From the NCBI GenBank assembly GCA_964616465.1, contig CAZTTO010000001.1:1-64000 (forward strand): a stretch of 64,000 nt of DNA, in the 5' to 3' direction. The notes beneath the pieces are model-generated. The model made no database searches, was not told the DNA's origin, and saw only the letters and a program-made list of their open reading frames with translations. Of this stretch, positions 26,243 to 35,138 are shown in pieces. Positions within the stretch are counted from its first letter, which is position 1. Every line of letters begins with the position of its first letter. The translations under genes were made by a program, and so were the position numbers. Source of the stretch: JAFLBI01 sp964616465. GTDB taxonomy: Bacteria; Bacteroidota; Bacteroidia; Chitinophagales; Chitinophagaceae.

Positions 26243-27892
26243 CTACTTGAAAACCTCTTCAATTACATGTCCAATTGCTGCATTCGGCATTTGAATACGC
26301 AACATTGCTGCGATGGTTGGAGCAATATCCGTCATGTAGGTATTTCTGTTCGTAGACTTTCCTGCTTTCACCTTCCAGCCCATGAATACCAAAGGAATAT
26401 GTGAATCATATGGATGCCAGTTGCCATGTGTAGTGCCTGTTTTACCTCCACCAAAATAACCAGGTTTCAGCATCACCTGCACATCACCACCTAAATGGGT
26501 GTTGTACCCTTTGTAATACATTTCTTTCACTTCGGTGGGTAAGTTGGCATGAGCAATTTGAGCACAATCGAATGCATAAGCAACAGCATCAGCTTTCAAT
26601 AATTGCTGAATCAAGAATGTTTTCACTTGTTGAAGATCAATACCTGCACTATCATACGCCTCTCTGTTCAAGTACATTTGGTAATTAGCAGATCGTACAA
26701 TACCTCTGGCAATTCCAAATTTTTGCTCTAAGGCTTTATTCAAATCATTCACATTATATCCAGTTTGTGTACCAGCAGGCAATTTATTGGCTTGCATGAA
26801 ACCAGGTACATGTGCTACTCCATGATCTGCTGTAAGAAAAAACAAATATTGTCCCTTTCCTACCTGCTTATCTAAAAAGTTAAAAAATGCTTCAAACTCC
26901 TTATCCAATCTCAAATACATGTCTTCAATTTCAATTGAATTGGGACCCATTAAATGACCTAAATAATCAGGCGATGAAAGGCTTACTGCCAAAAAATCGG
27001 TTATAGCATCTTTACCTAATTCTTCATGAATTAAAGCTGTTTTCGCCATTTCTAAAATCATGGTATTACCATGCGGTGTACTTGAAATGGTACTGTAATC
27101 TTTTGCAATTCTTGAAGAGAGTTCATGCGGGAAAACAGGAGCTGCTTCATGACCAAATTTGCCTTCGTAAACAGTATTATCTGGATCGCTTTGTTTGTAG
27201 GTGTTAATAGGATATAAAGTATTCCAACCGAGTGCATATAAACTATCCTGAATCTTCCGATTATTAAATCGTTTTACCCATTCTGGAAGTTCTTTCATGT
27301 AATAGCTGCTTGTAATCCAGTTACCATCTACGGAAGAATACCAATAAGCGGCATTTGCAGCATGTCCAGCGGGTAAGATAGATCCGCGATCTTTCAATGC
27401 AACGCCAATTACTTTACTTCTAAAATTAGTTGCCACTCTTAGTTCATCTGTAATGGTAGTAGCCCATAAATTACGAGGCGACATAGGTCCCGATTTAGGA
27501 CTTCCGCCAACAATTTCAACCGTTGGATCTTCTACGCAGTATATTTCTTTTTTCTTTTTACGATCGTACCATTCATTCCCCATAATTCCATTTAAAGCAG
27601 GTACAGAACCAGTATAAACACAAGCGTGACCAGCCGCTGTAACTGTTTGTGCATAAGGAATATGTGTATTTTCAGCAGTAAAACCCTCACGAAGCATTCT
27701 CTTAAAGCCTCCCTCAGAATAACGGTCATAGTACCTATACAGAAAGTCCCACCTCATTTGATCCACAACCATTCCAACCACCAACTTGGGACGGTCTAAA
27801 GTAGTAGAGGTAGATGTATTAGCTTTTTGCGCTTGGGCTGCAAATTGAAGCGCCGACATTACAAAAAACACTGAGAAAGTCTTTTTAATCAT
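26243..27892 (-). CDS. pafA: PafA-type alkaline phosphatase
   Basis: The 549-residue exported protein (signal peptide about 1-21) belongs to the alkaline phosphatase superfamily. Asp44 in VVDQMRWD is a metal ligand, and Thr85 in the TVTAAGHA motif is the likely nucleophile. A GNEWYDR motif and late metal-binding His/Asp motifs (LTADHGV, GTTHGN) follow. Length and motifs match the Flavobacteria/Chitinophaga enzyme PafA, a phosphate-irrepressible phosphomonoesterase. It would release phosphate from organic phosphates in the periplasm. A TAACTTTG -7 element lies 50 bp upstream on the minus strand. Confidence 0.88.
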   Translation of the reverse strand: MIKKTFSVFFVMSALQFAAQAQKANTSTSTTLDRPKLVVGMVVDQMRWDFLYRYYDRYSEGGFKRMLREGFTAENTHIPYAQTVTAAGHACVYTGSVPALNGIMGNEWYDRKKKKEIYCVEDPTVEIVGGSPKSGPMSPRNLWATTITDELRVATNFRSKVIGVALKDRGSILPAGHAANAAYWYSSVDGNWITSSYYMKELPEWVKRFNNRKIQDSLYALGWNTLYPINTYKQSDPDNTVYEGKFGHEAAPVFPHELSSRIAKDYSTISSTPHGNTMILEMAKTALIHEELGKDAITDFLAVSLSSPDYLGHLMGPNSIEIEDMYLRLDKEFEAFFNFLDKQVGKGQYLFFLTADHGVAHVPGFMQANKLPAGTQTGYNVNDLNKALEQKFGIARGIVRSANYQMYLNREAYDSAGIDLQQVKTFLIQQLLKADAVAYAFDCAQIAHANLPTEVKEMYYKGYNTHLGGDVQVMLKPGYFGGGKTGTTHGNWHPYDSHIPLVFMGWKVKAGKSTNRNTYMTDIAPTIAAMLRIQMPNAAIGHVIEEVFK

Positions 27893-27941
27893 AATTAATT
27901 GTATATCAAGTGAATAGACTTAAAACTAAGCTCCAATGTGT

Positions 27942-27949
27942 CAAAGTTA
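27942..27949 (-). promoter_or_regulatory. -7 element for the pafA gene
   Basis: TAACTTTG on the minus strand matches the Bacteroidota -7 consensus TAnnTTTG exactly. It lies about 50 bp upstream of the phosphatase ATG. I see no clean TTTG -33 element at the usual distance, so this is a partial promoter. Confidence 0.5.
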
Positions 27950-27976
27950 TGGTTTCCAAGTTGAACAGGTATGGCT

Positions 27977-28008
27977 TTTGGGTAAACGGTAGCGATTTTA
28001 TAACTTTG
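27977..28008 (+). promoter_or_regulatory. promoter of the serine palmitoyltransferase gene
   Basis: A TTTG -33 element (27977-27980) and a TAACTTTG -7 element (28001-28008) are separated by 20 bp, the textbook Bacteroidota layout. The start of transcription should lie near 28014, giving a leader of about 34 nt. Confidence 0.75.
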
Positions 28009-28047
28009 CGCGAATTTTATTAGAACTGAACCACTTAAATATCATCC

Positions 28048-29307
28048 ATGGCAGACATTTTTGAGAAACTGGTAAAAAACTATGGTCCAATTGGACAACA
28101 TCGCGAGCGTGCGCACGGATATTTTGCATTTCCTAAGTTGGAAGGAGAAATTAGTAGTCGCATGAAGTTTCGCGGTAAAGAAGTGATTGTATGGAGCTTG
28201 AATAATTATCTAGGATTAGCAAACCATCCAGAAATTAGAAAAATTGATGCTGATGCATCTAAGCAATTTGGACTTGCCTACCCTATGGGTGCGAGAATGA
28301 TGAGTGGAAACAGCAACCAACACGAACAGCTTGAAGCTGAATTAGCAGCATTTGTTCAGAAAGAAGATGCTATTCTCATGAACTTTGGTTATCAAGGTAT
28401 CATGAGTGCTATTGATGCAATTTGCGGCAGACACGATGTAATTGTGTACGATGCAGAAAGCCATGCTTGTATTATTGATGGATTAAGATTGCATCCTGGT
28501 CATAGATATGTTTTCAAACACAACGATGTAGATGATTGTCGCAAGCAATTGGAGCGTGCAACCGCTTTAATTGAAAAACAAAAGACCGGCGGAATTCTTG
28601 TTATTACAGAAGGAGTTTTTGGAATGGCGGGCGATCAAGGTAAGTTGAAGGAAATAGCTGAATTGAAAAACGAATTCGATTTCAGATTGATGGTAGATGA
28701 TGCTCATGGATTTGGAACGCTTGGTAAAACAGGTGCTGGTGCTGGTGAGGAACAAGGCTGTCAGGAAGCTATTGATTTGTACTTCAGCACATTTGCAAAA
28801 AGCATGGCTTCTATTGGAGCATTCATGGCTGGTCCGCGCATTATCATTGATTTTATTCGTTACAATATTCGTTCGCAGATTTTTGCTAAGAGTTTACCAA
28901 TGCCAATTGTTGTTGGGAACTTGAAGCGTTTAGATATGTTAAGAAGCATGCCTGAACTTCGTGAGAAGCTTTGGAGCAATGCTCGTAAGTTACAAGCTGG
29001 CTTGAAAGAGCGTGGATTTGATATTGGCAAAACTGATAGTCCTGTTACCCCTGTTTATATGAAAGGTGGCGTTGAAGAAGCCACTGCAATGGTAATGGAT
29101 TTGAGAGAGAATTATGGTGTATTTGCATCTATTGTGGTTTATCCAGTAATTCCAAAAGGACATATCATTTATCGTTTAATTCCTTCTGCTGCACATACTG
29201 ATCAGGATATTGAAACTACGTTACAGGCATTTAGTGAAACCAAGAAGAAATTAGATGCAGGTATGTACAAGGTAAATGCAATTCCAGATATGGCTGAAAC
29301 GAAATAA
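28048..29307 (+). CDS. spt: serine palmitoyltransferase-like PLP enzyme (alpha-oxoamine synthase family)
   Basis: The 419-residue protein is a class II aminotransferase-fold alpha-oxoamine synthase. The PLP-binding lysine is Lys251 in TFAKSMASIG, and the VDDAHGFGTLG motif supplies the Asp and His that hold the cofactor. The N-terminal FPKLEGEISSRM and WSLNNYLGLANHPE blocks resemble Sphingobacterium-type serine palmitoyltransferase more than biotin BioF. It would condense serine with a fatty acyl-CoA, the first step of sphingolipid synthesis, a hallmark of this phylum. BioF or Kbl activity is a less likely alternative. The gene is monocistronic, with its own promoter and a strong terminator. 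Confidence 0.85.
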   Translation: MADIFEKLVKNYGPIGQHRERAHGYFAFPKLEGEISSRMKFRGKEVIVWSLNNYLGLANHPEIRKIDADASKQFGLAYPMGARMMSGNSNQHEQLEAELAAFVQKEDAILMNFGYQGIMSAIDAICGRHDVIVYDAESHACIIDGLRLHPGHRYVFKHNDVDDCRKQLERATALIEKQKTGGILVITEGVFGMAGDQGKLKEIAELKNEFDFRLMVDDAHGFGTLGKTGAGAGEEQGCQEAIDLYFSTFAKSMASIGAFMAGPRIIIDFIRYNIRSQIFAKSLPMPIVVGNLKRLDMLRSMPELREKLWSNARKLQAGLKERGFDIGKTDSPVTPVYMKGGVEEATAMVMDLRENYGVFASIVVYPVIPKGHIIYRLIPSAAHTDQDIETTLQAFSETKKKLDAGMYKVNAIPDMAETK

Positions 29308-29326
29308 GGTATAATATGAATTTGTA

Positions 29327-29355
29327 AAGTCCGCTTTCCCAAGCGGACTTTTTTT
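29327..29355 (+). terminator. rho-independent terminator of the spt gene
   Basis: A 10-bp stem (AAGTCCGCTT with AAGCGGACTT) closes a 4-nt loop and is followed by a run of Ts ending at 29355. It lies 20 bp after the spt stop codon and is a strong intrinsic terminator. Confidence 0.88.
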
Positions 29356-29378
29356 ATGGAATACATTCCATAAAAAAA
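29349..29378. repeat. perfect 14-bp palindrome joining two terminators
   Basis: TTTTTTTATGGAAT and its exact complement flank a 2-nt spacer. The arms include the T-tracts of the two opposed terminators on either side. The T-tract of each terminator can therefore pair with that of the other, making one compound three-hairpin structure between the convergent spt and icd genes. Confidence 0.85.
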
Positions 29379-29405
29379 GCCACCCAATTAAAGTTGGGTG
29401 GCTTT
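29372..29405 (-). terminator. rho-independent terminator of the icd gene
   Basis: On the minus strand a 12-bp stem (AAAGCCACCCAA with TTGGGTGGCTTT) with a 6-nt loop is followed by a T-tract. It lies 21 bp downstream of the isocitrate dehydrogenase stop codon, facing the spt terminator. Confidence 0.88.
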
Positions 29406-29425
29406 ACAATTCAATCAGCGCATCC

Positions 29426-30658
29426 TTATGCAGATGCCAATTTGGTTTTTAAATTTTGATCCAATGCATCTAAAAACTCTTCAGTATACAAGTAATGCGT
29501 TCCATGTTCTACTTTATTCCCGTGTATACAAACTGCTAAGTCCTTTGTCATTTTACCAGACTCTACAGTTTCAATACAAACTTCTTCTAAAGCCTGACAG
29601 AAACGAATCAATTCTTCATTACCATCTAGCTTTCCTCGAAACTCTAATCCCCTCGTCCAAGCAAAGATGGACGCAATTGGATTGGTACTTGTAGGTTTAC
29701 CCTTTTGGTGTTCACGATAATGACGAGTAACAGTTCCATGTGCAGCTTCTGCTTCCATTACTTTACCATCTGGAGTTACCAAGGTAGAAGTCATTAATCC
29801 TAAGCTGCCAAATCCTTGCGCAACGGTATCGCTTTGTACATCACCATCATAATTTTTACAAGCCCAAACGAAATTACCATTCCACTTTAAAGCACTTGCA
29901 ACCATATCATCAATCAAACGATGCTCGTATGTAATTCCTGCATCTTTAAATAACTGAACAAATTCATTCTGATAAATCTCTTCAAAAATATCCTTAAACC
30001 TTCCATCGTACTTTTTAAGAATCGTGTTTTTAGTTGATAAGTACAATGGCCATTTCTTCATTAAAGCTTGGTTGAAACAAGCACGCGCAAAACCACGTAT
30101 GCTTTCATCGGTATTGTACATAGCCAAAGCAACACCATCCCCTTTAAAATTATATACTTCAAATTCTTGCACCGTACCATCTTCTCCTTCAAACTTCACA
30201 GTTAACTTTCCTTTCCCTTTTGTAACAAAATCGGTAGCCCTGTATTGATCACCAAATGCATGACGACCAATACAAATAGGTGCAGTCCAATTTGGAACCA
30301 AACGAGGTACATTTTTACAAACAATAGGCTCGCGAAAAACAGTTCCATCAAGAATATTGCGGATAGTTCCATTTGGACTCTTCCACATTTGCTTCAAATT
30401 AAATTCTTTCACCCTTGCCTCATCTGGAGTAATGGTAGCGCATTTAATACCTACACCATATTCCCTTATTGCATTTGCTGCATCAATAGTTACTTGATCG
30501 TTGGTAGCATCTCTATGCTCCATACCTAAATCGTAGTACTTGATGTCTAACTCTAAATAAGGTAAAATCAATTTGTCCTTAATAAATTTCCAAATGATCC
30601 TTGTCATTTCGTCCCCGTCCAGTTCAACCACTGGATTCGCTACCTGAATTTTTTTCAT
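29426..30658 (-). CDS. icd: NADP-dependent isocitrate dehydrogenase (eukaryotic-like type)
   Basis: The 410-residue protein converts isocitrate to 2-oxoglutarate in the TCA cycle and yields NADPH. It matches the homodimeric, mitochondrial-like subfamily: N-terminal VVELDGDEMTRIIW, the SPNGTIRN substrate motif, the metal-binding DDMVASALKWNG region and the EAAHGTVTRHYR cofactor motif. The length is typical of that subfamily. It is transcribed alone, with its own terminator. Confidence 0.95.
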   Translation of the reverse strand: MKKIQVANPVVELDGDEMTRIIWKFIKDKLILPYLELDIKYYDLGMEHRDATNDQVTIDAANAIREYGVGIKCATITPDEARVKEFNLKQMWKSPNGTIRNILDGTVFREPIVCKNVPRLVPNWTAPICIGRHAFGDQYRATDFVTKGKGKLTVKFEGEDGTVQEFEVYNFKGDGVALAMYNTDESIRGFARACFNQALMKKWPLYLSTKNTILKKYDGRFKDIFEEIYQNEFVQLFKDAGITYEHRLIDDMVASALKWNGNFVWACKNYDGDVQSDTVAQGFGSLGLMTSTLVTPDGKVMEAEAAHGTVTRHYREHQKGKPTSTNPIASIFAWTRGLEFRGKLDGNEELIRFCQALEEVCIETVESGKMTKDLAVCIHGNKVEHGTHYLYTEEFLDALDQNLKTKLASA

Positions 30659-30725
30659 GTTTAAAATGCTAAATGTTCAATAATGAGTGGGCGAATATAT
30701 TAAAAAAACTTGCATGATTTTATGA

Positions 30726-31556
30726 CTAAGCACCTAGGGCTACATCTAAAATCATCATTACTAAAAAACCTCCAATAAAACCTAAAACTGCAACATCTGT
30801 ATATCGGTCTCGCTGTGTTTCAGGAATAACTTCTTCCACCACTACATAAATCATAGCTCCAGCCGCAAATGCCAGCGCAAATGGAAGTATCATTTGCATT
30901 TGTATTACCAATGCAGCCCCAATTACACCAGCTACAGGCTCTACTATAGCAGATAGTTGCCCATACCAAAAACTCTTTCTTCTTGTAACACCTTGTCGCC
31001 TTAATGGCATTGATACTGCAATGCCTTCAGGAAAATTTTGAATACCAATGCCTATTGCTAAAGCCAATGCAGCGCCATAACTTGCTCCAGGTAAACCTTC
31101 TGCAGCCGCACCAAACAAAACTCCCACGGCCAAGCCTTCAGGAATATTATGCAATGTAATTGCAAGAATTAACAAAGTAGTTTTATGTAGCTTACTTTGT
31201 ACCCCTTCTTTTTCTTCTAAACCAAAATTGATATGTAAGTGCGGGGTAAACTTATCTAGTCCATAAATAAAAATAGCTCCTAACAAAAAACCAACTGCAG
31301 CAGGCATCCAAGGAAAATTCGGATATAAATCTCGTCCCATTTCAATAGACGGATTCAACAAACTCCAAAAACTTGCTGCAACCATAACACCTCCAGTAAA
31401 ACCCAACATTACATCAAGTACTTTTCTTCTCATGGTTTTAAAGAAAAAAACAAGTGATGCACCCAAAGCGGTGAGTGCCCAAGTAAAAGTTGTAGCAAGA
31501 AGTGCCGACCAAATAGGTCCAATTTTTCTAAAAAAAAATTCTAATTCTTGTATCAT
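30726..31556 (-). CDS. ZIP family divalent metal transporter
   Basis: The 276-residue inner-membrane protein has about eight predicted helices and the two ZIP signatures HNIPEGLAVG and QNFPEGIAVS, which form the metal path. ZIP proteins import Zn2+, Fe2+ or Mn2+. Its start overlaps the stop of the upstream DtxR/MntR-family gene by 4 bp (ATGA type), so the two are translationally coupled. The regulator probably represses this importer when metal is plentiful. Which metal is not visible from the sequence. Confidence 0.92.
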   Translation of the reverse strand: MIQELEFFFRKIGPIWSALLATTFTWALTALGASLVFFFKTMRRKVLDVMLGFTGGVMVAASFWSLLNPSIEMGRDLYPNFPWMPAAVGFLLGAIFIYGLDKFTPHLHINFGLEEKEGVQSKLHKTTLLILAITLHNIPEGLAVGVLFGAAAEGLPGASYGAALALAIGIGIQNFPEGIAVSMPLRRQGVTRRKSFWYGQLSAIVEPVAGVIGAALVIQMQMILPFALAFAAGAMIYVVVEEVIPETQRDRYTDVAVLGFIGGFLVMMILDVALGA

Positions 31557-32215
31557 AAAGGATAAACAAATAATGCTTGAGCAAGTTGTTGCGAAACATG
31601 AACAGGATCTCCGTTTACGAGCACATCCATTGAATGGTCAAAGTTGTAACGCTGCTTCACTTCAACCACAGATCCCATTAACATTTTTTTACTGCTTAAT
31701 AATTCAAGTAATTCAGATTTCTGACTTCCAACCGACTTAATAACGGCTTTAGTATGTAATGGAAGATCAATAAGATTCATCTGAAGTTGTACTTCCATTT
31801 TACCAGAACTATCAGGAATGGGATCTCCATGTGGATCAAACTTTGGAAAGCCTAAATAAGCATCTAATTTTTCAATAAGCGCCTCGCTGTTAATATGCTC
31901 TAGTTCTTCTGCAACTTCATGCACTTCGTCCCACCCAAATTTTAGCTTCTCTACTAAAAAAAACTCCCATAATCTGTGCTTCCGAATGATTCTTAAAGCC
32001 TCTTGCATTCCTAAAGTCGATAGTTGAACACCCTGGTATTTTTCATATTCAACCCATCCCTTACTCTTCAACTTTTTTATCATATCAGTTACAGAAGCAG
32101 GCTTTGTACTCATTTGATCTGCTAATGCATTGGTGGCGACTAGCTCTCCCGATTGCTGCAAATGGTAAATTGCTTTAATGTAGTTCTCTTCCGCTACCGT
32201 CAAATTCGAAATCAC
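31553..32215 (-). CDS. DtxR/MntR-family metal-dependent transcriptional repressor
   Basis: The 220-residue protein starts at a GTG. It has an N-terminal winged helix (about 5-62, with a SVTDMIKKLKSKG recognition helix), an iron-dependent-repressor dimerisation domain with metal ligands (about 63-135), and a C-terminal FeoA/SH3-like domain (about 145-220). It controls metal uptake and is the first gene of an operon with a ZIP importer. A palindrome at 32226-32241, overlapping a -7 element just upstream, looks like its own operator, so autoregulation is likely. Confidence 0.92.
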   Translation of the reverse strand: MISNLTVAEENYIKAIYHLQQSGELVATNALADQMSTKPASVTDMIKKLKSKGWVEYEKYQGVQLSTLGMQEALRIIRKHRLWEFFLVEKLKFGWDEVHEVAEELEHINSEALIEKLDAYLGFPKFDPHGDPIPDSSGKMEVQLQMNLIDLPLHTKAVIKSVGSQKSELLELLSSKKMLMGSVVEVKQRYNFDHSMDVLVNGDPVHVSQQLAQALFVYPL

Positions 32216-32225
32216 AAAAAATATT

Positions 32226-32241
32226 TTTAGACAAATCTAAA
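32226..32241 (-). promoter_or_regulatory. palindromic operator overlapping the -7 element of the metal-repressor operon
   Basis: TTTAGA and its complement TCTAAA flank a 4-bp spacer. Read on the minus strand the palindrome contains TAGATTTG (32232-32239), an exact match to TAnnTTTG. It ends 10 bp before the GTG start. A repressor bound here would block the promoter. DtxR-family operators are AT-rich palindromes of this kind. Confidence 0.65.
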
Positions 32242-32304
32242 TTATATTTTATTGAAATATTGATTTTGGCAAAATTTTTGACATGAAATAGATATTTTCG
32301 AACT

Positions 32305-33285
32305 ATGCACAAGTCTTTATCGCCATTAGTTGTCTTACTGCTTATTTGTTTCACTATTGCTTGTAAGGAGAAAAAACCCGATTTTTCAGGTAAAGTTCCG
32401 GTCGATAGAAAGGCATGGGTACAAAGTTTTGGAGATATTGATTTACCAATTTTGTATGCCGATAGTAACCTAAAAGTTGTAGAGGACTCAATATTTTTCA
32501 CGCACGACTTAATCGCTCAAATTATACCAGATTCAATTTTAAAACCCTTAGAAAAGTCAAAAGGAGAAGAACGCTACCACCCAATAGGAAAAATTGAAAA
32601 GAAAAAAGATAAGTTCACATATCTGCTGTTATTGCAATCTTCGAAAAAAAATAGAAAACTAATTGCCTTGGTATTGGGTGATGAAAAATCTAAGTACCCT
32701 TTCCTGGGCTGGAAAATGTTGATTCAGGAAAAACACCCCGATACCTACACACACAGTGTAAGCATTAGTCGTGAACCAACTTTCATCATCTCAAGAGAGA
32801 AAACAGATTTGAAAACACAAACAACACTTTATACCAGAAACGGATGGGCCTTTACATCAGATTCTTTATTTAGAATGGTCATTACCGATACTAATGAGGA
32901 TTTGATTAAAAACAATACCATTATCAATCCGTTAGATACACTTCCTCAATTGCAACCGCTTAGTGGCGACTACATTAAAAGCAAAAAGAATTTCATTTCT
33001 CTTCGCGACAGTGAAAAAAAGAACAGCTATTTGTTTTTCTTATATTTCGAAAAGGATAATGGTGATTGCATTGCTGAATTAAAAGGAGAAATAAGCATGA
33101 CTGCTCCAGATAAAGGTATTTACCAACAAAGTGGCGATGCATGTGTGATTGAATTTAACTTCAAAGGCAAGCAACTTTCTATTAAAGAAACTGGCAGCTG
33201 CGGAAATTATAGGGGCATAACCTGTTTTATTGATGATCGCTATGAAAAGAAAGCAGAAAAACCTGCAAGAAAAAAATTGAAATAA
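32305..33285 (+). CDS. hypothetical lipoprotein
   Basis: The 326-residue protein has a lipoprotein signal with the lipobox cysteine at Cys20 and no domain I recognise. The middle is rich in charged and beta-type segments (TYLLLLQSSKKNRKLIALVLG, SVSISREPTFIISREKT) and the tail is very lysine-rich. Cysteines also appear near the C-terminus (DACVIEF, GSCGNYRGITC) and could form disulfides. It is divergent from the metal-repressor operon and precedes the phosphorylase-like gene by 117 bp. The function is unknown. Confidence 0.75.
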   Translation: MHKSLSPLVVLLLICFTIACKEKKPDFSGKVPVDRKAWVQSFGDIDLPILYADSNLKVVEDSIFFTHDLIAQIIPDSILKPLEKSKGEERYHPIGKIEKKKDKFTYLLLLQSSKKNRKLIALVLGDEKSKYPFLGWKMLIQEKHPDTYTHSVSISREPTFIISREKTDLKTQTTLYTRNGWAFTSDSLFRMVITDTNEDLIKNNTIINPLDTLPQLQPLSGDYIKSKKNFISLRDSEKKNSYLFFLYFEKDNGDCIAELKGEISMTAPDKGIYQQSGDACVIEFNFKGKQLSIKETGSCGNYRGITCFIDDRYEKKAEKPARKKLK

Positions 33286-33402
33286 AAAAATTTGTTCATT
33301 TCTTCACACCCAAAGGTACTTTACCCCCATTTTTAATGTGTACAATGTACATATCAGTAGATAATCGTACCTTGCTCATTCTTTAACTGAATTATCAGAA
33401 AT

Positions 33403-35055
33403 ATGAATTTTAGAAACTACCACGTTCCCTATCAAGTTAGCGAACAATATTCTAAGAAAGCAGCTTACTTCTCTATGGAGTTTGCAGTTCATCAACCTTT
33501 AAAAATTTATAGTGGAGGCTTAGGCTTTTTGGCTGGTTCTCATCTAAGAAGCGCTTATGAACTCCGTCAAAATATGGTGGGTATAGGTATTCTTTGGAAA
33601 TATGGATACTACGACCAAGCAAGAAACCAAGACCAAACTTTGCAAGTAACTTTTATGGAAAAGATTTACTCTTTTCTAGAAGATACGGGAATCAAATTCC
33701 AAATTTCTATTCATGACCATCCGGTTTGGGTGAAGGCTTACTACTTAAATCCTGAAACCTTCCAAAGTGCTCCTTTATTTTTATTGAGTACCGATTTGCC
33801 GGAGAACGATTACGTTTCGCAAACAATTACACACAGATTGTATGATGCAAATGTGGCAACGAAAGTTGCGCAATTCATTTTATTAGGTGTGGGCGGCGCT
33901 AAATTGATGGACGAAATTGGATTCAATCCAGATGTTTATCACTTAAATGAAGCACATGGAATTTCTTCAGCATTTTACTTGTTGAATAAATACAAGAGTC
34001 TGGATAAAGTTCGTGAAAGACTTGTTTTCACAACGCATACGCCTGAAGAAGCTGGTAATGAAAAACACGATATCTATCTCTGCCATAAAATGAGCTATTT
34101 CTGTGGCTTGAGTATTGATGAAGTTCGAAAAATGACGGGCATTCAAGACGATCAATTCAACCATTCTTTGGTTGCACTTCGCTTCGCTAGAAAGGCGAAT
34201 GGAGTATCTCGTTTACATGGAGTAGTAAGTAATGAAATGTGGAAGCATTATGAAGGAATTTGTCCTATTACTTCCATAACCAATGCACAGAACTGGCGTT
34301 ACTGGGCCGACAAACAACTCTATCGTTTCATGGAAGAAGGAAATGATGTTGGCTTCGATGATCGCAAGAAATATCTGAAAAAACGTGCTTTTGAAATCGT
34401 TGCCGATCAAACTGGAAAAGTATTTGATCCAAATGTCTTAACCATTGTTTGGGCACGTCGTTTCGCTGGATATAAGCGTGCTGATATGTTAACTTATCAA
34501 ATGGAACGCTTTGAAAAACTGTTGAGCAATACCGATCGTCCAGTCCAAATTATTTGGGCAGGGAAGCCTTATCCAGTTGATTATCCTGCAATTAGTCAAT
34601 TCAACAACCTGGTTCATTTAAGTAAGAATTATAAAAATGTAGCTGTCCTTATTGGTTATGAACTTGCCTTGAGTAAGCGCTTGAAACAGGCTGCTGATAT
34701 ATGGTTAAATAATCCTCGTGTTCCAAGAGAGGCAAGCGGTACAAGTGGTATGACCGCTGCTATGAATGGGGCAGTTAACTTTTCAACAGACGACGGATGG
34801 ATTCCAGAGTTTATTAACCACGGAAACAATGGTTTTGTAGTTCCTCAAGCGAATTACGCTGAAATGTCGGTACATGACCAGGATGATTACGATTTTGAAA
34901 AAGTATATGAAATCCTAGAAAATCAAATTCTTCCCTTGTATTACGGAGATTTTGATACTTGGCGCCAAATTCAAAAGAATGGTATGCGCGATGTTCGCTT
35001 CCAATTCGACAGCAACAGAATGGCAGATGAATACTACGAGAAAATGTACAAATAA
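33403..35055 (+). CDS. glgP: alpha-glucan phosphorylase family protein lacking the PLP lysine
   Basis: The 550-residue cytoplasmic protein matches short-form GT35 alpha-glucan phosphorylases: AYFSMEFAVH near residue 25, HLNEAHG, TTHTPEEAGN, a WARRFAGYKR block, and a phosphate-site EASGTSGM block. Family members normally have a lysine right after that block, which binds pyridoxal phosphate. Here the residue is Thr451 (codon ACC), so a lysine is not one base away. Either this subgroup holds the cofactor differently, or it is not a phosphorylase. I keep the family name but doubt the activity. It ends at a strong terminator. Confidence 0.85.
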   Translation: MNFRNYHVPYQVSEQYSKKAAYFSMEFAVHQPLKIYSGGLGFLAGSHLRSAYELRQNMVGIGILWKYGYYDQARNQDQTLQVTFMEKIYSFLEDTGIKFQISIHDHPVWVKAYYLNPETFQSAPLFLLSTDLPENDYVSQTITHRLYDANVATKVAQFILLGVGGAKLMDEIGFNPDVYHLNEAHGISSAFYLLNKYKSLDKVRERLVFTTHTPEEAGNEKHDIYLCHKMSYFCGLSIDEVRKMTGIQDDQFNHSLVALRFARKANGVSRLHGVVSNEMWKHYEGICPITSITNAQNWRYWADKQLYRFMEEGNDVGFDDRKKYLKKRAFEIVADQTGKVFDPNVLTIVWARRFAGYKRADMLTYQMERFEKLLSNTDRPVQIIWAGKPYPVDYPAISQFNNLVHLSKNYKNVAVLIGYELALSKRLKQAADIWLNNPRVPREASGTSGMTAAMNGAVNFSTDDGWIPEFINHGNNGFVVPQANYAEMSVHDQDDYDFEKVYEILENQILPLYYGDFDTWRQIQKNGMRDVRFQFDSNRMADEYYEKMYK

Positions 35056-35059
35056 ACTC

Positions 35060-35083
35060 AAGCCTCCTTCGGGAGGCTTTTTT
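35060..35083 (+). terminator. rho-independent terminator of the phosphorylase-like gene
   Basis: A 7-8 bp stem (AGCCTCC with GGAGGCT) capped by a stable TTCG tetraloop is followed by a T-run. It begins 5 bp after the stop codon. Confidence 0.88.
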
Positions 35084-35119
35084 ATAGCTCCTGTTTTAAA
35101 ATAAGTAACCTTTTGACTG

Positions 35120-35127
35120 TAGCTTTG
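35120..35127 (+). promoter_or_regulatory. -7 element for the ubiX gene
   Basis: TAGCTTTG is an exact match to the Bacteroidota -7 consensus TAnnTTTG and lies 11 bp upstream of the ubiX ATG. That implies a very short leader. No good -33 TTTG is seen at the expected distance. Confidence 0.45.
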
Positions 35128-35138
35128 TTATTACTTCT

